Shown here one piece after another: positions 28,272 through 35,381 of a DNA stretch of 64,000 bases. This DNA comes from Magnetococcales bacterium. Its GTDB lineage: Bacteria > Pseudomonadota > Magnetococcia > Magnetococcales > UBA8363. The stretch spans positions 88,869 to 152,868 of the forward strand of contig JADGCV010000004.1 of the NCBI GenBank assembly GCA_015228815.1, given 5' to 3'. Position numbers and translations under genes: made by a program. The notes beneath the pieces were generated by a model, which had not been told where the DNA came from, did no database searches, and was given only the letters and a program-made list of their open reading frames with translations. Within the stretch, counting starts at the first letter, position 1; every line of letters starts with the position of its first letter.

Positions 28272-31001
28272 ATGAAGGCACTGCTCGAACGGCTACCACT
28301 GACCGTCAAGGCCGTTCTGGCCACGCTTCTGGTCGGCATTTCGGTATGGCATGTCCTGGACGAATGGCAGTCGCGTCATATCCGCGGATTGTTCCATCAC
28401 CGCCTCAAGGAAATGGTGGAAGCGCAGGCGGGATACAACCGCATCCGCTTCGATCACCATATCAAAGCCCACTCCCGACTGGTCCGGTTGCTGGCCGGTC
28501 AACGGGCATTGATCGATCATTTTTCCCTCCCCGCCAACAGCCCCCCCCAGCCACCGGTCATCCATGCCACCACCCCGCAATGGCTCCCCACGGCAAGCGT
28601 TCTGCGCGGATTCGTCCCCTTGCGGCATATTCTGGTCTTTGGTCCCGACAACACCCTGAGGGAACGCTATAGCAACCACCCCGACCCCCTCCCTTCGAGT
28701 CTGGCCAATCCGACACCCACCCTGCTGCAACTGAGCCTGCACCAGGATTACCTGACCCGGGTGGAGACCCATCCGTTTCTCCTCTCCTCCGAAAACCTCG
28801 TCGATTCCCAGGGACACCCACTGGGAACCCTGCTCCTGGCCACCCCCCTCGATGAACACTTCCTGACCGGGATGTCCCTCCCTCTGTCGGACTTCAACGG
28901 ACTGGTAGCCATTCTCGAAGGAGGACGGTCGCAAATCATCGCCAGCAATCATCCGCAACGGGTCCCCCCAGGGACGACGATCGCCGATCTGGGAAGCACC
29001 TTTTTCATTGCCGGACAATCCTATTTCGACTATGGGTCCTCCGATCTGTTCGTGCAACTGGTCACCCTGGTCTCTTCCGAGGAATTCGAATCCCTGGGGA
29101 CCTCCATTCTTGTCGCGGAGCGCTCCCAAAGGCTGGTCACGGGCTTGTCGCTGATTTTCGCCGAACTGTTCATCCTGCTGTGGATCACCGGCAAGATCAG
29201 TCAGGTAACCCGGGAAATCACCCTGTTTTCGCAAGATATTCTTGGGAGGAATCCGGCGGGGGAGACCGCCGGTGACGAACTGGTCACCCTGCGGGACCGT
29301 TTCCAGGGGCTGTCCCGGGAAATCGTGGCGACCCGCGATGCCCTCAAGGCCAAACTTGAAGAGAAAAAACGGGCAGAGATGGAAATCCGCAAGCTGTCGC
29401 AGGCGGTGGAACAAAGCCCCGCGCCCGTCCTGATCACCGACGCTCAGGACGTGGTCATCTATACCAACCCCAGTTTCACCAGGCTCACCGGATACACGCC
29501 CGAAGAAATCCTCGGAAGAAAATCGGACATGCTCCAATCGGTCGATACCCCGATCGAGGTGTTCGAAGACCTGTGGAACACCGTCCGCGCCGGGAAGGTA
29601 TGGCGTGGCGAATTCCACAATCGGCGCAAGGACGGCTCGACCTATTGGGAACTCAACACCATCTCGCCAATCCAGGTCCCCGGCGAGGAAACAACCCATT
29701 ATCTGGCGATCAAGGAGGATATTTCCCTGCGCCTGGAAATGGAACGGACCCTGCAACAGGCGCGGGAGGCGGCGGAAACGGCCAATCGACTCAAGGACAA
29801 CTTCCTGACCAATATTTCCCATGAACTGAAAACCCCCCTCAACACCATCACCGGCTGCACCGACCTGTTGTTGGGCAGCGCCTTCGGGCCAATCAATGAA
29901 AACCAGAGAAAATATCTCCAGGATCTGCGGCGCGCTTCCGACCGGCTTGCGGTATTGATCGACAACCTGCTGGAACTGTCGCGTATCACCACCGATCAGT
30001 TCATTCTCGAAAACCGCGTCTACAATATTCATCGCCTGGTCGCCGGCGTCGCGGAAGAAATGAGCCCCGAGGCTCGGGAAAAGGGACTGGCCCTCTCCAC
30101 CCATCTGGCCCCCGAGGTCCCCAGGCGCCTCGTCGGGGATCCGGAACGTCTCCGGCAAGCGCTGTTGCACGTCGTCCGCAACGCGGTCAAGTTCACCCGA
30201 CGGGGGTCGGTCGATCTGGACGTTTCCTGTACCGCCCCGAGTCCAAGACCGGGACATCTGCTGTTTACCATCACCGACACCGGGATCGGCATTCCCGACA
30301 CCCTCCACGGGGCCATTTTCGATCCGTTCACCCAGGTCGATCCAACCCCATCCCGCCGTTATGAAGGGACAGGCCTGGGTCTGGCGATCGCCAGGCAGAT
30401 CGTCGAAATCATGGGCGGAGAAATCCGGGTCAAGAGCCAACTGCATCACGGAAGCACATTTTTCATTACCCTGCCCTGCCAGAAACCCGACATCGCGCTC
30501 CCCGAACTGGGCGAACAGCAACCCTGGATCCTGGTTTCGGGACGCAATTCCATGAACCGTCGCATCTTCATGAAACTGTTCCACTCCATGGGGTTCAAGA
30601 CCCGGGAGGCGGATCATTTTTCCCAGGTCGGCCCAAACACCTTCGAGACGGATTCGGGCCCCTTCATTCTGATCTGCCTCGATTGTTCCCACGCCCCCGG
30701 CAAGGCGATCGATGAAATCCGCCGCATCCGGGAAACATCGGACTGGAATACCCTTCCAATCCTTCTGTATACTTCGAGCAAAGAGGAGGCCAGGGAGAAA
30801 CACTGTTCGGCGCCCGGCGTGCATCCGATTACCAAACCTATAAAAAGGCAGCAATTGTATGATACGGTGGAACGGGTAATGACCGAGTTCGGCCTGGAAA
30901 TGCCGGTGATCGCCAAAACGGGAACGGCCACCGTCATCGCCACGGCCTCACGGGAAGAAAATCCGCCAGGACACGAGGAAAGCGACGATTCTTCAACGTA
31001 A
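28272..31001 (+). CDS. membrane sensor histidine kinase with PAS and degenerate receiver
   Basis: A 909-residue protein: first membrane helix near residues 10-25, a roughly 270-residue periplasmic sensor region, a second helix (SLIFAELFILLWITG), a PAS domain near 375-490, HisKA with the phosphoacceptor in ISHELKTPLN near 517, and HATPase with DTGIGIP and GTGLGLAIA. The final 120 residues look like a receiver domain, but the usual acidic pair after the first strand is missing (ILVSGRN), although LICLDC and TKPIK could supply the aspartate and lysine. It is probably a hybrid kinase with a non-standard receiver. Ligand unknown. A PDZ protein follows on the same strand. Confidence 0.85.
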   Translation: MKALLERLPLTVKAVLATLLVGISVWHVLDEWQSRHIRGLFHHRLKEMVEAQAGYNRIRFDHHIKAHSRLVRLLAGQRALIDHFSLPANSPPQPPVIHATTPQWLPTASVLRGFVPLRHILVFGPDNTLRERYSNHPDPLPSSLANPTPTLLQLSLHQDYLTRVETHPFLLSSENLVDSQGHPLGTLLLATPLDEHFLTGMSLPLSDFNGLVAILEGGRSQIIASNHPQRVPPGTTIADLGSTFFIAGQSYFDYGSSDLFVQLVTLVSSEEFESLGTSILVAERSQRLVTGLSLIFAELFILLWITGKISQVTREITLFSQDILGRNPAGETAGDELVTLRDRFQGLSREIVATRDALKAKLEEKKRAEMEIRKLSQAVEQSPAPVLITDAQDVVIYTNPSFTRLTGYTPEEILGRKSDMLQSVDTPIEVFEDLWNTVRAGKVWRGEFHNRRKDGSTYWELNTISPIQVPGEETTHYLAIKEDISLRLEMERTLQQAREAAETANRLKDNFLTNISHELKTPLNTITGCTDLLLGSAFGPINENQRKYLQDLRRASDRLAVLIDNLLELSRITTDQFILENRVYNIHRLVAGVAEEMSPEAREKGLALSTHLAPEVPRRLVGDPERLRQALLHVVRNAVKFTRRGSVDLDVSCTAPSPRPGHLLFTITDTGIGIPDTLHGAIFDPFTQVDPTPSRRYEGTGLGLAIARQIVEIMGGEIRVKSQLHHGSTFFITLPCQKPDIALPELGEQQPWILVSGRNSMNRRIFMKLFHSMGFKTREADHFSQVGPNTFETDSGPFILICLDCSHAPGKAIDEIRRIRETSDWNTLPILLYTSSKEEAREKHCSAPGVHPITKPIKRQQLYDTVERVMTEFGLEMPVIAKTGTATVIATASREENPPGHEESDDSST

Positions 31002-31058
31002 TGGCCCGCCATCATCACCATCAACCCCTCCCCCGCGAGGGAATTCGAGGAGCGATTC

Positions 31059-31859
31059 ATGCACGGAAATCGAATTTCCATCCTTTTTCTACTGGCATGC
31101 ATTCTCACCTTCAACCCGATCCGGACCGCCCAGGCGATCGGATGGATCGGAATGACCATCGAACCGCCACGAGGGGTCCAGGTGGGCGAGATCATCAAAA
31201 ACGGCCCGGCGGACAAGGCGGGACTGACCCGCGGCGACATCATCCGCAAGATCGACGGCCAGGAAATCGTCACCATGGATCAATTCATTCATACCATCCG
31301 TGGCCGCACCCCCGGAACCACCCTGACCCTGGGACTGCTGCGCAATGGTCAGGAAATGGAAATCAAGGCAACCCTCGAAGATGGCTACGAACACCTGTCG
31401 GTTGCCCAGACCCCCATCAATCGCCTGCGTCCCGATCTGGGGGATCCGGGCGCTCTTGCCTCCCAGGGGCGCGATTTTGCCAACCCGCCCGGAACCGACT
31501 GGAATGGCGGATTTCCCCGTTTTCCCTGGGAGGGTTCCATGGAACCCGCGTTACCGACCACCTGGCTGGGGGTCGCCCCAACCATGGCCCAGGGTGGCGT
31601 CGGCATTCAGGCTGTCGCTCCGGGCGGCCCGGGCGAAGCGGCGGGACTCAAGCCGGGAGACATCATCGTTTCGATCAACGGCCAGGCGCTCGCCACACCG
31701 CAGGCGCTGGTCCGGCTGCTGGGAACTCTGAGGCCCGGAGATGTGGTCGAAATCAACTTCAACCGCAACGGGCAGGGACAGACGGTCCAGGCCAAACTGG
31801 CGGCCCCTCCCGCCACCCCCCCCGCGAACCCGGCCCACGCTTCCCCCGCAAAGCCCTGA
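31059..31859 (+). CDS. exported protein with two PDZ domains
   Basis: A 266-residue protein with a signal peptide (ISILFLLACILTFNPIRTAQA). It has a first PDZ domain (VQVGEIIKNGPADKAGLTRGDIIRKIDG), a Pro/Gly-rich middle, and a second PDZ domain (GIQAVAPGGPGEAAGLKPGDIIVSING), ending in an Ala/Pro tail. No trypsin-like protease domain is present, so it is not an HtrA protease itself. PDZ domains bind C-terminal peptides, so a periplasmic scaffold or protease adaptor is plausible. GAGGAG lies about 6 bases before the ATG. It follows the sensor kinase by 57 bases. Confidence 0.85.
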   Translation: MHGNRISILFLLACILTFNPIRTAQAIGWIGMTIEPPRGVQVGEIIKNGPADKAGLTRGDIIRKIDGQEIVTMDQFIHTIRGRTPGTTLTLGLLRNGQEMEIKATLEDGYEHLSVAQTPINRLRPDLGDPGALASQGRDFANPPGTDWNGGFPRFPWEGSMEPALPTTWLGVAPTMAQGGVGIQAVAPGGPGEAAGLKPGDIIVSINGQALATPQALVRLLGTLRPGDVVEINFNRNGQGQTVQAKLAAPPATPPANPAHASPAKP

Positions 31860-31886
31860 AGCCCCCCTCGGGAATTTCGTACAGGT

Positions 31887-31907
31887 CCAGGGGGAACCTC
31901 CCCCTGG
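31887..31907 (+). terminator. perfect 9-bp GC-rich hairpin after the PDZ gene
   Basis: CCAGGGGGA (31887-31895) pairs with TCCCCCTGG (31899-31907) around a 3-base loop, 27 bases after the PDZ gene stop. No T-run follows. It could be a REP-like element or a transcript-end structure. The rest of 31908-32108 shows nothing I can name. Confidence 0.4.
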
Positions 31908-32108
31908 CGGGAAGGGGGCACTGCCAAAGCACGGGCCAAAGGTAACGCCCAGGTGCGCTCCAGGGAAAAATCCCCTTGAGGCCGTCACGTAAACCGCCGA
32001 AACAGTGCGTCATGCATCGCTTTTCCCCAGAATCCAGGCACCGACGCCCGGATCCATGTCTCAATCCTTTCGCCTCGCCGGGACAATGCCCATGGAGTCT
32101 CCCGATTC

Positions 32109-32870
32109 ATGATTCATATCAAGACCGAAGCCGAAATCGCCGCCATGCGCCAGACCTGCCGCCTGGCGGCGGAAACCCTCCGGATGATCGAACCCCATGT
32201 GGTGGCAGGCATGACCACTCAAGAACTCAACGACATCTGCCATGCCTTCATCATCGAGCACGGAGCCATTCCTTCCCCCTTGAACTATCGCGGCTTTCCC
32301 AAATCGATCTGCACCTCGGTCAATCAGCAGGTCTGTCATGGCATACCCGGAAAAAGGGTGCTCAAATCGGGAGACATCATCAACATCGACATCACCACCT
32401 GCCTCAACGGTTTCCATGGCGACACCAGCAAAACCTTCCATGTGGACAAACCGACCCCCAAGGGATTGAAAATCTGCCAGGTCGCCAAATCCTGTCTGGA
32501 TTCGGGCATTCGCGCCGTCGTTCCCGGAGCACGGTTGGGGGACATCGGTTGGGCGGTGGAACAGATGGCCCTTGCCAATCATTGCACGGTCGTTCGCGAA
32601 TATTGTGGCCATGGCATCGGACGCAATTTTCATGAAGAACCGGCGGTTCTCCATTATGGCAAGTCGAACACCGGCACCCCCCTCAAGCCGGGAATGATCT
32701 TCACGATCGAACCGATGATCAATCTGGGAAAGCCTGAAATACGCCATCTTCCCGATGGATGGACGGTGGTGACCCGTGACCATTCCCTGTCGGCCCAATT
32801 CGAACACACGATTCTTGTCACCGATACCGGATTCGAGGTTCTGACCTCCCTGGATGGGGAATATCCGTGA
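32109..32870 (+). CDS. map: methionine aminopeptidase type I
   Basis: A 253-residue pita-bread fold protein. The metal ligands are visible: D in NIDITT, D in FHGDTSK, H in GHGIGRNFHEEP, E in TIEPM, and E in QFEHTILVT. It removes the initiator methionine from nascent proteins in the cytoplasm. There is no N-terminal zinc-finger extension. It is followed after 85 bases by era. Confidence 0.96.
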   Translation: MIHIKTEAEIAAMRQTCRLAAETLRMIEPHVVAGMTTQELNDICHAFIIEHGAIPSPLNYRGFPKSICTSVNQQVCHGIPGKRVLKSGDIINIDITTCLNGFHGDTSKTFHVDKPTPKGLKICQVAKSCLDSGIRAVVPGARLGDIGWAVEQMALANHCTVVREYCGHGIGRNFHEEPAVLHYGKSNTGTPLKPGMIFTIEPMINLGKPEIRHLPDGWTVVTRDHSLSAQFEHTILVTDTGFEVLTSLDGEYP

Positions 32871-32955
32871 AAATCATTGATAACTGCCCAGGTACCTCCC
32901 CGGTTTGGAATTATTGAATTCACTCTTGCCCGCACTTCAAATGGAGCCAACATTC

Positions 32956-33897
32956 ATGCCGGGATCATCATCGCCGCAAGGGGGATATCGATCAGGCTTT
33001 GTCACCATCGCCGGACGTCCCAATACCGGGAAATCGACCTTTCTCAATCGCATTCTGGGGCACAAGGTCGCCATCGTCACCCACAAGCCGCAGACCACCC
33101 GAACCCGTATTCTTGGCGTTCTGCATCAACCCCTGGGACAGATCGTGTTTCTGGATACCCCGGGCATTCATTCTCCAGGTCCCTCGCGGTTGCACCGGGC
33201 CATGGTTCGGACAGCCCGCGATGCCTGCCGCGAAGTCGATCTGATTCTCTATTTCGTCGATTTGCCCAGGGGATTGACCGGGGAAGACATGGATATCCTG
33301 AACTCCCTTCCCGTAGGCCGGACACCCGTTTTTCTGGTGCTCAACAAGATGGACCGGATCGCATACCAGGAACTGTTGCCGATTCTGGCCCGGCTGGAGG
33401 CACATTCTCAACGGTTTACCCGGATTCTTCCTGTTTCAGCCCTGAACAATGAAAACCTTGATCGACTGCCGGGGTGGATTCTTGAATCGCTCCCCCCGGG
33501 TCCCCCTTATTTTCCCGAGGGGCAGATCAGCGACCAGCCGGAAACCTTCATCATTGCCGAGGTCATCAGGGAAAAACTGTTTCTTTCCCTGCACCAGGAA
33601 TTGCCCTACGTCCTCGGAGTCAAGGTGGAAACCTTTGCCGAACGGGCGGATGCACGGGGGCTTTGGGATGTCGCGGCGGTGATCATGGTGGAACGGGAAT
33701 CGCACAAGGGAATCGTCATCGGCAAAAAGGGCAGCGTCTTGAAGCGGGTCGGAACCCAGGCCCGGACCGAATTGGAAAGATTGTTGGACCTGCGCATGAA
33801 TTTAAACCTGTGGGTTCAGGTCAAGGATCACTGGCGGGAGAACGAATCGTTGCTGCGTGCCATGGGTTATCCCGAACATCTGGAAACGGGAGATTGA
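32956..33897 (+). CDS. era: GTPase Era
   Basis: A 313-residue protein. G1 is GRPNTGKST, the Era signature TTRTRILGV follows, then DTPGIHS (G3) and NKMD (G4), and a C-terminal KH domain with ESHKGIVIGKKGSVLKRVG. Era binds the 3' end of 16S rRNA during 30S assembly. ATG 32956 has GGAG 9 bases upstream; ATG 32941 and TTG 32905 are also in frame. It precedes recO, a usual neighbour. Confidence 0.96.
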   Translation: MPGSSSPQGGYRSGFVTIAGRPNTGKSTFLNRILGHKVAIVTHKPQTTRTRILGVLHQPLGQIVFLDTPGIHSPGPSRLHRAMVRTARDACREVDLILYFVDLPRGLTGEDMDILNSLPVGRTPVFLVLNKMDRIAYQELLPILARLEAHSQRFTRILPVSALNNENLDRLPGWILESLPPGPPYFPEGQISDQPETFIIAEVIREKLFLSLHQELPYVLGVKVETFAERADARGLWDVAAVIMVERESHKGIVIGKKGSVLKRVGTQARTELERLLDLRMNLNLWVQVKDHWRENESLLRAMGYPEHLETGD

Positions 33898-33915
33898 TGA
33901 TTATCGAGCCTGGGC

Positions 33916-34698
33916 ATGCGCATCACCGACCAGGGACTGGTCCTGCAACGAATCGCCTTTCGCGAGTCCTCTCTGGTACTCAAGATTCTGACCCGGACCC
34001 ACGGCAAACACACCTTCATGGCCCGAGGCGTCCGCAGCGACCACCGCGATGGACGCCGAGGGGCACTTGCCGGTTTTCATACCCTTGAGGTCGAAGGAAG
34101 CGCCCGCGGCACCACGGCCATGCTCACCCTGAGACGGGCGGAGATCACCACGGCCCGACACCATCTGCCCCATCGAGCCCCGGCCCTGGGGGCCGCCCAG
34201 ATCCTTCAGGAAACCATCATCCGCCTGATTCCGGAGGCCGACCCCTGTAGCGACATTTTCGATCTGGCGGTTTCATGTCTGGACCTTTTGAATGCCGGCG
34301 GCCCCCCACTCCTCACGCTTTCCCACGGTCTGGGAAGGATGATTCATCTGCTGGGCCATGGCTGGCGACTCGATGGTTGCGCCGGGTGCGGCGACCTTGA
34401 GAATGTGGCGTTTTTCTCGGTGAAAAGGCAACAAATGGTCTGCCGTCGCTGCGGCGCCCCGTATGCGGACCGTCTGCTCCCCCTCACAGCCCCGGTCCTG
34501 AGGGCGATGAACCGCCTCGACTGGCCTCCCGCCTACGAAACGATGTCGCTGGAAGAAGCGGAATGGTTCTACCGGATTGTCGTCAACTGTCTGGCCCGCA
34601 TCACGGGTGGACCTCTGTTGACCGATGGCCCCTTTCGAGCGATGATGGAATCGAAACGAAGATTGAAAGAACAAAAAGGTCCGGAAGCGTGTCCTTGA
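33916..34698 (+). CDS. recO: DNA repair protein RecO
   Basis: A 260-residue protein with the N-terminal OB fold (MRITDQGLVLQRIAFRESSLVLKILT) and a zinc finger of four cysteines (CAGCG and CRRCG). RecO helps load RecA onto SSB-coated DNA in the RecFOR pathway. It starts 18 bases after the era stop, so cotranscription is likely. Confidence 0.94.
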   Translation: MRITDQGLVLQRIAFRESSLVLKILTRTHGKHTFMARGVRSDHRDGRRGALAGFHTLEVEGSARGTTAMLTLRRAEITTARHHLPHRAPALGAAQILQETIIRLIPEADPCSDIFDLAVSCLDLLNAGGPPLLTLSHGLGRMIHLLGHGWRLDGCAGCGDLENVAFFSVKRQQMVCRRCGAPYADRLLPLTAPVLRAMNRLDWPPAYETMSLEEAEWFYRIVVNCLARITGGPLLTDGPFRAMMESKRRLKEQKGPEACP

Positions 34699-34770
34699 GG
34701 ATTGCGACCGTTACGGTTCACCCACGGGATCTTCCATCCGGCAACTTATTTTCATCCAAGGCGCAAACCG

Positions 34771-34962
34771 ATGATCGACAAGGAACTCCTGGAAATACTC
34801 GTGTGTCCCCAATGCAAGGGAGAGCTGGTATTGCTTTCGAAGAAGGATGAACTGGCATGCCGCTCCGATCACCTGGCCTATCCCATCCGCAACGGTATCC
34901 CCGTCATGCTCATCGACGAGGCCCGACGAATGGAGGAGGATGAGCCGATTCAAGGATCCTGA
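34771..34962 (+). CDS. Trm112/YcaR-family small zinc-ribbon protein
   Basis: A 63-residue protein starting MIDKELLEILVCPQCKGEL, with CPxC near residue 12 and a third cysteine in ACRSD, and the family ending YPIRNGIPVMLIDEARRM. Members of this UPF0434 family resemble Trm112, the activator of methyltransferases, but the bacterial role is unclear. The ATG at 34771 matches the family start. Confidence 0.9.
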   Translation: MIDKELLEILVCPQCKGELVLLSKKDELACRSDHLAYPIRNGIPVMLIDEARRMEEDEPIQGS

Positions 34963-34967
34963 AACCG

Positions 34968-35010
34968 GACACCACCGCAACCACCAGGCCCGAGAACTGG
35001 CAGTGGTGTC
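34968..35010. terminator. stem-loop after the Trm112-like gene
   Basis: GACACCAC (34968-34975) pairs with GTGGTGTC (35003-35010), with an inner CCAG/CTGG pairing. It begins 6 bases after a stop codon and ends 49 bases before the next ATG. An AT-rich stretch follows. It is a reasonable transcript-end structure. Confidence 0.45.
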
Positions 35011-35059
35011 ATAATGATGATTTTCTTTCCGGCATGGTAGGTGAAACAGAGGATTGTCC

Positions 35060-35290
35060 ATGACGACAACGACGTTTGACACCTTGGAATTTGCCGAAAA
35101 ATTGAAAGCCGCCGGTTTTACCGATGAACAGGCAAGGGCGCAGGCGCGCGCACTTTCGAAGGCCATGGAATCCAAAGGGTTGGCAACCAAGGTTGATTTG
35201 AAGGATCTTGAATACCGGCTCACCATCACACTTGGGAGACTCATGATTGCGGGATTCGGTGCATTGGCAACCATCATCAAAATGCATTGA
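35060..35290 (+). CDS. small CCDC90/DUF1640-like coiled-coil membrane protein
   Basis: A 76-residue protein: DTLEFAEKLKAAGFTDEQARAQARALS, a short coiled coil ending LATKVDLKDLEYRL, then one C-terminal membrane helix (LMIAGFGALATII). This is the layout of the CCDC90/DUF1640 family, whose mitochondrial relatives are coiled-coil membrane proteins. Its N-terminus matches the larger repeat protein at 48260, so the two are paralogues. ATG 35060 follows an AGAGGA. Function unknown. Confidence 0.7.
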   Translation: MTTTTFDTLEFAEKLKAAGFTDEQARAQARALSKAMESKGLATKVDLKDLEYRLTITLGRLMIAGFGALATIIKMH

Positions 35291-35381
35291 TCGTCCAACA
35301 GCAGCCCACCGTGCGGCGACCCTGGAGGATGTTCTGGCCAGATACCGATGATCCGTTTCCTCATCGCCTTCCGGTGTCACA

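Noticed and set aside
28293..30854. Long open frame on the - strand across the sensor kinase
   Set aside because: It is the antisense shadow of the recognised kinase, with composition typical of such mirrors.
31059..31859. PDZ protein considered as MamE/HtrA-like protease
   Set aside because: No trypsin-like protease domain or heme-binding CxxCH motif is present.
35291..35381. Gap checked for 4.5S RNA or tRNA
   Set aside because: No conserved SRP RNA loop or tRNA-like cloverleaf was found.
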